A stretch of DNA of 64,000 nt, taken from Aquimarina algiphila (GTDB lineage: Bacteria > Bacteroidota > Bacteroidia > Flavobacteriales > Flavobacteriaceae). A model generated the notes under the pieces. That model had not been told where the DNA came from, did no database searches, and worked only from the letters and a program-made list of their open reading frames with translations. Position 1 is the first letter of the stretch, and each line of letters opens with the position of its first letter. Made by a program: the position numbers and the translations under genes. This document shows, piece by piece, positions 55,651 to 64,000 of the stretch. Where the stretch lies: contig NZ_VLNR01000016.1 in the NCBI RefSeq assembly GCF_007489275.1, positions 34,230 to 98,229 of the forward strand, in the 5' to 3' direction.

Positions 55651-55932
55651 TTAAAAAGTATAATCTGATAGTAAAGAGATTTCATTATTGTGGCTCTCTA
55701 ATACATTCTTTATATTATCATTTTGTAGTTTCAATGCATATACATTTACTATAACAATAATTATTGATGCAGCAGCTATCCATGTTAGATGAACCAATGG
55801 AATAATTTTACTTTCTTTATTATTCGGAATCTTAGCAATTATTTCATTAAATAAACCATCTTTAGGAATAGCACGTTTTGCATTATCAAAACTTCTTAAA
55901 ACCTCATCTACCCATTGTTCTTTTTTACCCAT
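55651..55932 (-). CDS. putative anti-sigma factor
   Basis: The 93-residue product from ATG 55932 (MGKKEQWVDEVLRSF) has a helical cytosolic head, one membrane helix (HLTWIAAASIIIVIVNVYAL) and a short periplasmic tail. A GTG 27 bases earlier is in frame but would overlap the sigma stop. Position directly after an ECF sigma gene, size and topology support an anti-sigma role; no ASD motif with zinc ligands is visible. Confidence 0.8.
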   Translation of the reverse strand: MGKKEQWVDEVLRSFDNAKRAIPKDGLFNEIIAKIPNNKESKIIPLVHLTWIAAASIIIVIVNVYALKLQNDNIKNVLESHNNEISLLSDYTF

Positions 55933-55958
55933 TACTTTAAAATTACTTCCTTTAGACA

Positions 55959-56447
55959 CTATTTTTTTGATTTTCCTTCGGGGTAAATAGAAATTAATTG
56001 TTTTCTCAATTGAGATTTTGCCCTTTGTAACAAACCTTCAATTGATTTTAGAGTAACCCCCATTATATTACCTACTTCATGTCGCGGCAACCCTTCAATA
56101 TAACTCAAAATAAAAGCGGTCTTTTGATTGGCTGGAAGTTTATCAATCGCAGTAAGCAAAAACCAGGCTTTTTCTTGGTTTTCTAGCTGAATTCCAGGAT
56201 GATTAAAATCTACACTATGTGATTCTTGGATTTCACTTCCTGACAAGGGTAACCTCTTTCTTTTTTCCAACTGATTAAGTGCTTTGTTTATAGTTATTCT
56301 ATAGATCCAAGTACTTACTTTAGATTTTCCTCTAAATGTTTCTGCTTTATTATAAATAGTTAAAAAAACATCTTGTGTAATCTCTTCGGCCTCCTCGATA
56401 TTTTGTAAATAGCCAATTGCCGTATGGTATACTTTATCCTTATACAA
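55959..56447 (-). CDS. ECF-type RNA polymerase sigma factor (start uncertain)
   Basis: The frame from TTG 56447 gives 162 residues: region 2 (AIGYLQNIEEAEEITQDVFL, then VSTWIYRITINKALNQLEKR) and region 4 (LPANQKTAFILSYIEGLPRH, then VTLKSIEGLLQRAKSQLRKQ). The frame stays open upstream and encodes IETRLLKKIAQGNHRAFHRL, the missing start of region 2, but there is no ATG, GTG or TTG there; ATT (56523-56525) or ATA are the only candidates before a TGA. So either the start is non-AUG or the gene is N-terminally shortened. It is adjacent to the anti-sigma gene, whose preferred ATG lies 26 bp beyond the stop. Confidence 0.88.
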   Translation of the reverse strand: MYKDKVYHTAIGYLQNIEEAEEITQDVFLTIYNKAETFRGKSKVSTWIYRITINKALNQLEKRKRLPLSGSEIQESHSVDFNHPGIQLENQEKAWFLLTAIDKLPANQKTAFILSYIEGLPRHEVGNIMGVTLKSIEGLLQRAKSQLRKQLISIYPEGKSKK

Positions 56448-56627
56448 TACATATAACCGATGAAATGCCCTGTGATTACCTTGTGCTATTTTTTTAAGAA
56501 GCCGAGTTTCTATATGCTTACAAATTATGGTTAACCTTTGTTGTATTCTTTTTTTTCAGAACAGTACTTTTACAATAACTCGCTATACCTTATCTATAAA
56601 AAGTATCTTTTTACCTTATTTATTCTT

Positions 56628-56942
56628 TTATTGCCTTCTTCCCTGCTGCGGTCTTTGTCGATTAGGTTTTGGTGCTTTTTCTATTTCCTCTTTTGAAAGA
56701 AAACCATCGCTGTTAGTATCGATTTTAGAAAAATCATTTTTTAAAGGACCTTTGACTTCTGTTTCTGATAGTTTACCATCTTTATCTACATCCATAGTTT
56801 CAAAAATCTGATCTATATTAGGAGGCCCTTGATTTCCTTTACCTCTTGCTTTCGAATTTGTAGTTTCATTAGTAGATTTACAAGATGAAACAAATGATGA
56901 CACCATCAATACGATCAATAATTTTAGCATATTGCTTTTCAT
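56628..56942 (-). CDS. EF-hand lipoprotein
   Basis: From ATG 56942 (MKSNMLKLLIVLMVSSFVSS, then Cys21), the 104-residue lipoprotein carries two good EF hands: DVDKDGKLSETE and DTNSDGFLSKEE. A Gly/Pro/Gln/Arg-rich tail (RQRPQQGRRQ) follows. Another ATG at 56951 is 9 bases upstream. It is probably tethered in the outer membrane facing the periplasm and may bind calcium. It opens the sigma-factor cluster, read on the minus strand. Confidence 0.85.
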   Translation of the reverse strand: MKSNMLKLLIVLMVSSFVSSCKSTNETTNSKARGKGNQGPPNIDQIFETMDVDKDGKLSETEVKGPLKNDFSKIDTNSDGFLSKEEIEKAPKPNRQRPQQGRRQ

Positions 56943-56951
56943 AATTAACAT

Positions 56952-57259
56952 TTTTTGTTTATTAAATAAGACTATGAATTTTGGGAAAAGTGAAGAAAAA
57001 AGATGTTGTTTTCAGTGAGTCAAACAAAGTTTTCAGTGAATGAAAATTTTGGCTCTGCAAACCAATTTTTACTTATTCGTTTTGAGCCCATTTTTGGGAA
57101 ACCTCTCATTTAATTTGTCTCCTGTTTGTGTTATTTAAAAAACAAAAAGAATACTGATGCAAGCTATTTTATGACCTACGTTTAAACCTTTTAGTATCTT
57201 TAAGCTTAAGGTTCAAATAATCAAGTAGCAAAAGCATAGGTCAAATTAAACTTTATATA
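56952..57259. other. intergenic stretch between divergent genes
   Basis: 308 bases without a gene. Two near-copies of TTTTCAGTGA occur around 57011 and 57029 (GTTTTCAGTGAG, GTTTTCAGTGAA), 18 bases apart, which could be a regulator binding pair. Confidence 0.35.
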
Positions 57260-58978
57260 ATGAGCAAAATTTTTTGGGTTACCACTACGTTATTCTTTCA
57301 TTTCCTGTCTTACGCTTCACTACCCCAATCGTTCGATCCCAATATATCTGAAGAACTTCGTATGAGGGACGGGATGCCTAATTTATTCAAAAAAACAAAC
57401 AATAAAAGTAATATTACCATAGGGTTTATTGGGGGCAGCATTACTCGACAAACCGGCTGGAGTGATAATGTATTTACCTGGTTTCAAAATCAATATAAGG
57501 ATATTAGTTTTACCGAAATAAATGCAGCAGTTCCTGGCACAGGAGCAGATTTTGCAGCTAGTCGAGTAAAGGATAATTTACTCATTCATAAACCTGATGT
57601 GGTTTTTATTGAATATCGTGTAAACGGTGGAGGTGGATATGAAGCACGTGCCATTGAAGGCTTGATCTGCCAAATATGGGAAACAGATCCAAATATCGAT
57701 ATCTGCTTCGTATATACCGTAGGAGAATGGATGTTAGATAGGTTAATGAATGGTAAACAATACGGTTTTGGTATTATTATAGAGGAAATGGCCAATAAAT
57801 ACGGCATCCCTTCAATTGATTTTGGAGTCGAAGTAGTGAAACAACTAAAAGCCAATCAGCTGGTTTTTAAAAATTCCAATCCGGTTGAGGGCAAAGTAGT
57901 ATTTTCTAAAGACGGCGTGCATCCAAATACTGATGGCCACAAAATATATAGTGATATAGCCATTCGATCTATTTTGTCTATGCATGAAATAGGTGAAAGT
58001 GGACCGCATACAATTCCTAATCCCATTGTGTACAATCATTTTTCAAACAGCTCATTGTTATCGGTCCACAATGTCATAAAAAGTTCAGGTTGGCAAAGTG
58101 TGGACATAAATACAGATGCTGTTTATATTAGTGACCGATATAGAACTAACAGTATGTTAAGCGATGCACTTAAGTGTTCAAAGGTGAATGAAACTCTGAC
58201 ATTTAACTGGGAAGGAGATTTAATTTGCTTCACAACCATTCCTCAAGGTAAAGGCATGGAAGTTGAAATTATCATTGACAACGGTGCACCCGAGACCTTT
58301 ACTTTTGAGCAAAGCTCAGGAAATGTATATTTTTCAAAATTCTTTTATGCCAAACAACAAGAGGTTGGACAGCATACCGCAAAACTAAAAGTAACGAAAT
58401 TACCGGACGGAACATCTATTTATATTGGTCAGGCTATGGTGCATAACTTACCTTCTGAAAGTAATCTTGAGGATAAGCAAAAACCTTTTAAAGAAGTTCA
58501 TACTATTCCTGGACGAATTGAGGCTGAAGATTTTGACACAGGAGGAGAAGGTATTGCTTTTCATGAAGTTAATACCAATAAGAAATCAGAAACCAATTAC
58601 CGGAGTGAACAAGATTTGGATGTTGAGATTGAAACAAAACCAAACCAATCAAACAGACATATAATAAGCTGGACAAGAGATAATGAATGGCTAGAATACA
58701 CCATACAGGTAAAAAACACAGGCGAATATATGATTAAAGCAATGGCTACTGCACGTAATGATGCTATGGAACAAAAGGGTTTACATCTTTTTTTGGATGG
58801 AAAAGCTTTAACCGATAAAATTAGTGTAACACCATCAGACGATTGGTTTTCGGATTGGGCTGAATATTCTGTTAACACAAAATTGGAAGCTGGAGAACAT
58901 GTGCTGCGTGTTAAGTTTTTCACTACAAGTCGCTGGTGTATAAACCTCGACTATTTGGAGTTTATTGCAAAACCATAA
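57260..58978 (+). CDS. SGNH/GDSL esterase with CBM6-like domain
   Basis: The 572-residue product has a signal peptide (MSKIFWVTTTLFFHFLSYAS). An SGNH hydrolase follows (about 50-240): Ser60 in FIGGSIT, Gly in AAVPGTGADF, Asn122 in EYRVNGGGG, and Asp218/His221 in KDGVHPN. Then comes a middle beta module. At 415-570 is a CBM6-like sandwich (PGRIEAEDFDTGGEGIAFHE to RWCINLDYLEFI). It is probably a secreted carbohydrate esterase removing acyl groups from polysaccharides. Its neighbours are not glycoside hydrolases, so the substrate is unknown. Confidence 0.9.
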   Translation: MSKIFWVTTTLFFHFLSYASLPQSFDPNISEELRMRDGMPNLFKKTNNKSNITIGFIGGSITRQTGWSDNVFTWFQNQYKDISFTEINAAVPGTGADFAASRVKDNLLIHKPDVVFIEYRVNGGGGYEARAIEGLICQIWETDPNIDICFVYTVGEWMLDRLMNGKQYGFGIIIEEMANKYGIPSIDFGVEVVKQLKANQLVFKNSNPVEGKVVFSKDGVHPNTDGHKIYSDIAIRSILSMHEIGESGPHTIPNPIVYNHFSNSSLLSVHNVIKSSGWQSVDINTDAVYISDRYRTNSMLSDALKCSKVNETLTFNWEGDLICFTTIPQGKGMEVEIIIDNGAPETFTFEQSSGNVYFSKFFYAKQQEVGQHTAKLKVTKLPDGTSIYIGQAMVHNLPSESNLEDKQKPFKEVHTIPGRIEAEDFDTGGEGIAFHEVNTNKKSETNYRSEQDLDVEIETKPNQSNRHIISWTRDNEWLEYTIQVKNTGEYMIKAMATARNDAMEQKGLHLFLDGKALTDKISVTPSDDWFSDWAEYSVNTKLEAGEHVLRVKFFTTSRWCINLDYLEFIAKP

Positions 58979-59402
58979 CACCAACTCGATAGTTGGAATT
59001 GAATACGCTGTCGCTCGACTTTTTTAAAAAAGCAGAAACCAAATTTGAAATTTTGGAAAAATTAAAAGTTGATTAATACTATTATTCATCAAAAGATTAT
59101 AAAAGCTTTTTAAATTGAGATAACATTGTTCTTTTTCAGGACACTTTTCATTCCGATTATGAGAAGAAGAAATGTGACGTAAATGTTAAACTAAGTAGTT
59201 TACAAAAAAAATAAAATAGTGATAACAATTTGTATATTGCATATGCAGCCTTAAGGATGTACATTATATATACAATGTTATAAACAAACTAAAATTGAAG
59301 CTAATGAAATAAATATTATAGATTAAAACTACCAATATCAACATAGTATATATACTACTAGAAAAAAGACTAACCAAATCATAATTTTATATAATATAAT
59401 AA
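58979..59402. other. 424-base spacer with hairpin and repeat
   Basis: CCAACTCGATAGTTGG at 58981-58996 is a perfect 6-bp hairpin right after the esterase stop, and CTTTTTTAAAAAAG at 59019-59032 is palindromic. A fragmentary frame from about 59029 to 59212, with two in-frame stops, may be gene debris. A 24-nt repeat copy lies at 59224-59247. The RNA or gene content is otherwise nil. Confidence 0.45.
59224..59247 (+). repeat. 24-nt repeat, copy 1
   Basis: AACAATTTGTATATTGCATA and four further bases match the copy at 61579-61602 in 22 of 24 positions. Both copies precede a small membrane-associated gene by 125-156 bases. Confidence 0.6.
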
Positions 59403-59939
59403 ATGTCCAAACTTCTAGAATATCGAGAGAAATTAAATCTTACCCAAGAAGAACTGGCAGAAAAATCAAGAATCTCTGTCAGAACGATACAGAGAATTGA
59501 AGCTGGAGCTAGACTAAAAGGACATACTTTAAATGCTATTTCTGAAGCATTAAATATTAGTAAAGAAGAATTAGTCAAAGAAAAAAGTGAAGAAACTTTG
59601 GATCTTAAGCTTGTAAAATTGATTAATCTATCTTCGTTACCATTTGTTGCAATTCCCTTTGCAAACATACTCGTTCCAGCTGCTATTATTTATTTTAAAA
59701 AAGAATATAATTCATTGACAAAACAAATTATTTCAGTTCAAATAATGTGGACTATTGTTTCAGGTACTTTATTTTTATTGAGCCCTTTTTTCAATAGAGT
59801 ATTTACATCAGATATTAGACTTACCTTACCTGTCCTGATAGTTTCTATTTTATTAAACATTATAATAATCCTAATAAATGCTATAGGATTAGACAAAAAC
59901 AAAAGTCTTCGTATACACCTGAAATTTAGCATCATATAA
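59403..59939 (+). CDS. XRE-family HTH regulator with membrane segments
   Basis: The 178-residue protein has an N-terminal Cro/C1-type HTH (YREKLNLTQEELAEKSRISV, then RTIQRIEAGARLKGHTLNAI, about 6-56). Three or four hydrophobic helices follow (about 72-95, 108-126 and 139-166). It is a membrane-anchored repressor-type regulator, common in Bacteroidetes. The target is unknown. It lies 107 bases before the serine hydrolase on the same strand. Confidence 0.88.
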   Translation: MSKLLEYREKLNLTQEELAEKSRISVRTIQRIEAGARLKGHTLNAISEALNISKEELVKEKSEETLDLKLVKLINLSSLPFVAIPFANILVPAAIIYFKKEYNSLTKQIISVQIMWTIVSGTLFLLSPFFNRVFTSDIRLTLPVLIVSILLNIIIILINAIGLDKNKSLRIHLKFSII

Positions 59940-60046
59940 AAAATGTCGGGAATTTGTCGGGATTTTATCGGGGTGTTTTCCTACTAATTTATTTTTAATT
60001 TACTGAGTATTGCATCATTGTTTAACCAAAATTATAATCAATAACA

Positions 60047-61558
60047 ATGAAGCAATTCAATCTACTTATTTTTACAATCTTAATTCTTCTTTCTAAAAAT
60101 ATTCAGTCACAAGTTTCTAAAAATTCAACATTTTTTAAAGAGTTAAAAAGTGTTGATAGTCTATTCTTTGAGGAAGGCTTTAATAAATGTAACTTTCAAA
60201 TACTAGAAAAATATATCCCATCAGATTTTGAGTTTTATCATGATGAAAACGGTGTACAAAACAGAGAACAGTTTATAAAAGGTTTTAAAGAAAGTATTTG
60301 TTCAAATACCGAAAAGAAGCCAATCAGAAAAGTAGTTAAAGAAAGTCTCCAGGTTTTTAGATTAAAAAACAATGGAGAAACATACGGAGCTATTCAAAAA
60401 GGTGTTCATCTATTTTATATCAAAGAACCTAATAAACGAATGTATCTTACTAATATTGCAAAATTTACATCTGTTTGGAATATCAAAAATGGGCAATGGA
60501 AACTATCCAGAGTCTTAAGTTATGATCACAAAGAACCGAAAGCAGATTACGGATCTGGCTTTAATGCAAATTACCCAATACCATTATTTGAGAATGATAA
60601 AGAAGTAGAAGCACTATTAAAAAAACATAAAATCCCATCTATATCAATTGGCTTAATCCAGCAAGGTAAAGTGAGTCAAATAAGAACTTTTGGTTTTCAA
60701 CAAGATACCATAAAAACTGGAATTAATAGTATTTATAAAGTGGCTTCATTGACTAAACCTGTTGTCGCCAATGTAGTACTAAAACTGGTAGATATGAATA
60801 AGCTAAACCTTGATGAACCACTATCCAAATACTATGTTGATAATGATTTAAAAGGACATCCATTTTTGACTAAATTAACCGCACGCAACATATTAACACA
60901 TCAATCTGGTTTACCTAATTGGAGATATTTAACAAAAAATAAAAAATTAAGTTTTCTAAGAGAGCCTGGTATCCAATGGGAGTATTCTGGAGAAGGGTTT
61001 GAATATTTACGAAAAGCCATTGAAAGTAAACTCCAAAAACCTCTAGAAGTAATAGCTCAAGAATTACTGTTTGTTCCTTTAGAAATGAGAAACACTTCAT
61101 TTTATTGGACATCAGATGTTAACGAGGATCTATATGCCGTAGAACACGACGAAAATGGTAAAAAGATTGCCTTTAAAAAATATACTAAAACTAATGCTGC
61201 AGCAAACTTACTAACAACTACAGAAGATTATTCTAAATTTTTAGTTCATATTTTAAATGGTGCGGGAATTTCCAGAGAATTATATCAAGAATTCATCAAA
61301 CCACAGTCTAAAGAAAAAGAAGGAATATTTTGGGGCTTAGGAATACAAATATTACCCAACTTAAACAAAAACGAAACTGTGTTAATGCATACCGGAGGAG
61401 ATTATGGAACCAAAACACTTGCTATTATTTCATTAAAATCTAAAAAAGGATTAGTTGTATTTGCAAATTCTGAAAACGGAATGATTTTATGGAATAAATT
61501 ATTGAATGAATATTTACCGAATTTTGGGGCAGAAATAATGAGTAGAAATATGAAATAG
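60047..61558 (+). CDS. serine hydrolase (beta-lactamase/PBP class C type) with DUF4440-like N-terminal domain
   Basis: The 503-residue product has a signal peptide (MKQFNLLIFTILILLSKNIQ). Residues 25-165 resemble DUF4440/SnoaL-like NTF2 folds (KSVDSLFFEEGFNKCNFQIL, WNIKNGQWKLSRVLSYDH). Residues 175-495 are beta-lactamase-like: Ser234-Lys237 in SLTK, Tyr313 in YSGEGF and HTGGDYG as the third motif. It is probably a secreted esterase or peptidase, not a true beta-lactamase. The NTF2-like fusion is the unusual part. Confidence 0.9.
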   Translation: MKQFNLLIFTILILLSKNIQSQVSKNSTFFKELKSVDSLFFEEGFNKCNFQILEKYIPSDFEFYHDENGVQNREQFIKGFKESICSNTEKKPIRKVVKESLQVFRLKNNGETYGAIQKGVHLFYIKEPNKRMYLTNIAKFTSVWNIKNGQWKLSRVLSYDHKEPKADYGSGFNANYPIPLFENDKEVEALLKKHKIPSISIGLIQQGKVSQIRTFGFQQDTIKTGINSIYKVASLTKPVVANVVLKLVDMNKLNLDEPLSKYYVDNDLKGHPFLTKLTARNILTHQSGLPNWRYLTKNKKLSFLREPGIQWEYSGEGFEYLRKAIESKLQKPLEVIAQELLFVPLEMRNTSFYWTSDVNEDLYAVEHDENGKKIAFKKYTKTNAAANLLTTTEDYSKFLVHILNGAGISRELYQEFIKPQSKEKEGIFWGLGIQILPNLNKNETVLMHTGGDYGTKTLAIISLKSKKGLVVFANSENGMILWNKLLNEYLPNFGAEIMSRNMK

Positions 61559-61578
61559 AAGAATCATATCGAATACAC

Positions 61579-61602
61579 AACAATTTGTATATTACATATA
61601 CA
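61579..61602 (+). repeat. 24-nt repeat, copy 2
   Basis: AACAATTTGTATATTACATA and four further bases; two mismatches to the copy at 59224-59247. Confidence 0.6.
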
Positions 61603-61726
61603 TCTTTTTAGGCCACAATCTACCATACAAAGCATATTATGCACAATATCAGATAGAATCACAAGTTACTCCAAAATTTGCACTTTGATATATAAATTGT
61701 GGATACACTAAATAGTGTAAGAAATT

Positions 61727-62122
61727 ATGATAGAAAAAAAAGAAAGCAATTCAAGAGAAATAAGAATATTGATAGTAAATATAATAGTGTCTTTATTCAT
61801 TTTATTTCAAGCCTTAAATGGATTTGGAAGAAGAGATATGGGTTTTGGATTTACACTTCTAATTGCCAATATATTTATTAACTTTTCCCTTTCTTTTCTA
61901 TTTAAAGAGAGTGTATTTTTAAAGTATTTCCTTATCGTAAGTTTTATGCTACATTCAAGTGTGCTAATTCTTGTAATATTTTCTGATTCATCACCTTTAA
62001 TTAATAGAATTATTGTATTTATAATCCTTGAAATTATTGCCACAGTTCTTTTTTTAATTTTCTTTAAAATTCTAAATAGGAAAATGAAAAACAGACAAAA
62101 TACTATACAAAACAATCTATAA
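61727..62122 (+). CDS. hypothetical membrane protein, four helices
   Basis: The 131-residue product has hydrophobic helices near residues 13-30, 42-62, 67-87 and 95-115 (for example IRILIVNIIVSLFILFQALN, FIILEIIATVLFLIFF). A basic, Asn-rich tail (KILNRKMKNRQNTIQNNL) ends it. No family is recognised. It is probably an inner-membrane protein. Confidence 0.65.
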   Translation: MIEKKESNSREIRILIVNIIVSLFILFQALNGFGRRDMGFGFTLLIANIFINFSLSFLFKESVFLKYFLIVSFMLHSSVLILVIFSDSSPLINRIIVFIILEIIATVLFLIFFKILNRKMKNRQNTIQNNL

Positions 62123-62440
62123 AAAATAGCTTAAATGTACAACCAAGGCATTTATACAAATTGACTTATGGTTTTCATATTTATATATGTATACTGTTCT
62201 ATTTTCAAAGTTAACATAGAAAAATCATTAACTCTCTATTTATACTTATAATAATTAGTATTAACTATTTTTATACAATAAAAAAACCTATGCTCCTTTA
62301 GAGTCTACCAGATATAAACCTTCAGATTTAAGAGACATCACATCAATTCATTAAATTTATTAATGATTTTAATAAAATATATAAATAAAAATTTATGATA
62401 TGTAATTTGCATCTTTGCTTTAATCAAAAATAAAATAAAG
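62123..62440. other. intergenic stretch before icd
   Basis: 318 A/T-rich bases; no gene recognised. A TAATTTG-like box near 62402 may belong to the icd promoter. Confidence 0.35.
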
Positions 62441-63925
62441 ATGAAGCACAACACTTTAGTTCAAAACAAGAATATAAATAGGTCGGATAAGTTAATAAAA
62501 GTTGCTGTAGCTCAAGGTGATGGTATAGGTCCCGAAATAATGTCTGCTACGCTGAAAATTTTAACAGCTGCAGGAGCGAATATTGAGCCTGAGTTCATAG
62601 ATCTTGGAGAACAAGTGTACTTATCGGGAAACACAGCTGGTATTAGTAAGAACTCCTGGGAGGTCATAAATCGCAATAAATTAATCTTGAAAGCACCGAT
62701 TACTACTCCACAAGGTAAGGGGTATAAGAGTCTAAATGTGACTCTGAGAAAATCACTTGGATTATATGCCAATGTACGTCCGGTTAACGCCTTGCACCCT
62801 TTTGTTCAAACTCACTTCCCTGATATGGATGTGGTTATTATCCGTGAGAATGAAGAAGACTTATATGCAGGAATAGAACATCAACAAACACAAGATGTAG
62901 TACAATGTTTAAAACTAATTACAAGACCAGGTTGTGAGCGAATAATTCGATATGCTTTTGAATACGCAAAAGCATATGGAAGAAAAAAAGTCACTTGTAT
63001 GGTGAAAGATAATATTATGAAGCTGACCGATGGATTATTTCATCAAGTATTTAATGAAATCGCATTAGAATATGAAGATATCAAAAGTGAATCTCAGATT
63101 ATCGATATAGGATCTGCAAAACTAGCCGCTCATCCAGAGAACTATGATGTTATTGTGACCTCAAATTTATATGGAGACATCATATCAGATATTGCAGCCG
63201 AAATAGCTGGATCTGTGGGGATGGCAGGCTCTGCAAATATTGGTACTAATGTCGCTATGTTTGAAGCGATCCATGGTTCTGCTCCTGATATTGCCGGACA
63301 ACATATTGCAAATCCTTCAGGACTTATAAATGCTTCTGTACTTATGTTAGCACATTTAGGTCAATTAGAAATCGCTGATCAAATTAAAAATGCCTGGTTA
63401 ACAACAATTGAACAAGGATATCATACAGCAGATATTTATCAGGAAGGAAAAAGCAAGAAAAAGGTATCAACACAAGAATTTGCAGATGAAGTAATCGCTA
63501 GATTAGGAACCGCTCCAAAAGATTTAATCACTAGCAAATTGACCGAAGGTTCTGGAGTTATGAAAACCTTCGAGTACAAAAGAAAAAAATCAAAGAAAGT
63601 ATTAGTAGGTGTCGACGTATTTATTGATTGGGAAGGTTCTGACCCGAAAGAAATTGGAGATGCTTTGTCTATAATTAATTCCTATAATCTAAAACTGAAA
63701 ATGATTACAAATCGCGGAGTGAAAGTATACCCAAACGGTTTAGAAGAAACATATTGTACAGATCATTGGAGATGTCGATTTGTGGCTGTGGACGCTGAAA
63801 TACTGAAAACAATTCCAATTTATAATGCTATTGATCACGAACAAATCATAGCTCTTTTGTCTAAGTTACATAGTGGAAATTCTTGCCAAACTGACCCACC
63901 TATTCCTATTATATTGACCCAGTAA
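62441..63925 (+). CDS. icd: NADP-dependent isocitrate dehydrogenase, Thermus type, C-terminus replaced by IS end
   Basis: The frame gives 494 residues. AQGDGIGPEIM, the isocitrate-binding NVTLRKSLGLYANVRPVNAL, IIRENEEDLYAGIEH and TSNLYGDIISDIAAEIAG mark the isocitrate/isopropylmalate dehydrogenase fold. The C-terminal extra domain (KKVLVGVDVFIDW, CTDHWRCRF) is the Thermus-type extension. The enzyme converts isocitrate to 2-oxoglutarate in the TCA cycle. After LSKLHSGNS the last residues (CQTDPPIPIILTQ) are encoded by an insertion-sequence end, so the native tail, about 20 residues, is lost. Confidence 0.9.
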   Translation: MKHNTLVQNKNINRSDKLIKVAVAQGDGIGPEIMSATLKILTAAGANIEPEFIDLGEQVYLSGNTAGISKNSWEVINRNKLILKAPITTPQGKGYKSLNVTLRKSLGLYANVRPVNALHPFVQTHFPDMDVVIIRENEEDLYAGIEHQQTQDVVQCLKLITRPGCERIIRYAFEYAKAYGRKKVTCMVKDNIMKLTDGLFHQVFNEIALEYEDIKSESQIIDIGSAKLAAHPENYDVIVTSNLYGDIISDIAAEIAGSVGMAGSANIGTNVAMFEAIHGSAPDIAGQHIANPSGLINASVLMLAHLGQLEIADQIKNAWLTTIEQGYHTADIYQEGKSKKKVSTQEFADEVIARLGTAPKDLITSKLTEGSGVMKTFEYKRKKSKKVLVGVDVFIDWEGSDPKEIGDALSIINSYNLKLKMITNRGVKVYPNGLEETYCTDHWRCRFVAVDAEILKTIPIYNAIDHEQIIALLSKLHSGNSCQTDPPIPIILTQ

Positions 63926-64000
63926 ATCCTATTTAAACTGACCCACCTATTCTTGTTTAAATTGACCCACCCCCAAAAGTGTGTGTATTAAATAACTTGT
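63884..64000. mobile_element. end of an IS21-like insertion sequence
   Basis: From TG at 63884 the sequence contains spaced repeats: AAACTGACCCACCTATTC at 63888-63905 and identically at 63935-63952, ATTGACCCA at 63913-63921, and AAATTGACCCACC at 63959-63971. Multiple terminal repeats like these are typical of IS21-family elements. The transposase genes lie outside the window. It interrupts the 3-prime end of icd. Confidence 0.75.

Noticed and set aside
59029..59212. Fragmentary frame with two in-frame stops after the esterase gene
   Set aside because: Possibly gene debris, but the residues match no family I recognise, so no pseudogene call was made.

Overview
The window looks like a piece of chromosome from a marine member of the Flavobacteriaceae (Bacteroidetes), possibly near Aquimarina. 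This is inferred from the very low GC content, intergenic spacers without Shine-Dalgarno motifs, and typical families of the group: OMP_b-brl_3 TonB receptors, CotH, PafA, DUF6268, HD-PycTM and GH3-like proteins. No rRNA, complete tRNA, CRISPR array or complete mobile element was seen. One insertion-sequence end lies at the right edge.

Region 1 (1-34 kb) is a dense stress and envelope-maintenance island. It holds a nitroreductase, formate/nitrite-type channel, HPF/RaiA-type protein, DJ-1-type protein, three MscS channels, aldehyde dehydrogenase, the YtxH / holin-like / small coiled-coil trio, Dps, a DUF2652-DUF2254 pair, a flavodoxin, topoisomerase IB, an AI-2E-type permease, a Cys-rich copper-storage-like protein and a PepSY-like protein. 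It also holds many sub-60-residue membrane proteins (lmo0937-like, DUF1328-like), a PA2169-like four-helix protein, DUF748, DUF3332, cardiolipin synthase, a Kef-like antiporter, a tandem universal stress protein and two paralogous 8-strand-type porins. Four AraC-type regulators with a shared N-terminal architecture are scattered through it. Embedded here are an SRAP (YedK/HMCES) homologue lacking all three catalytic residues, an 88-nt TTA microsatellite, and a pseudogene of an ArsC-like protein.

Region 2 (34-44 kb) is a minus-strand cluster. It encodes CotH kinase, a secreted gluzincin-like metalloprotease, an HD-PycTM fusion, a GH3-like acyl-adenylating enzyme, a 1236-residue lipoprotein (metallophosphoesterase + kinase-like segment + outer-membrane barrel) and a DUF6268 barrel. 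The last four are separated by only 7-12 bp and look like one operon. A wrecked N-terminal fragment of a PafA-type alkaline phosphatase and a YihY/BrkB protein follow.

Region 3 (45-57 kb) has a multi-PAS histidine kinase split by a frameshift, with its response regulator. Next is a minus-strand cluster: EF-hand lipoprotein, ECF sigma factor, anti-sigma, Spy/CpxP-like sensor, SHD1-TM-YHYH fusion, lipoprotein, TonB-type receptor, a small DUF6515-like ORF and a second EF-hand protein. It looks like one sigma-controlled outer-membrane metal- or calcium-related system.

Region 4 (57-64 kb) is more loosely packed: an SGNH esterase with a CBM6-like domain, a membrane-anchored XRE regulator, a serine beta-lactamase-like hydrolase with a DUF4440-like N-terminus, a small membrane protein, and a Thermus-type NADP isocitrate dehydrogenase. 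The C-terminus of the last is replaced by an IS21-like terminus with repeated GACCCACC motifs.
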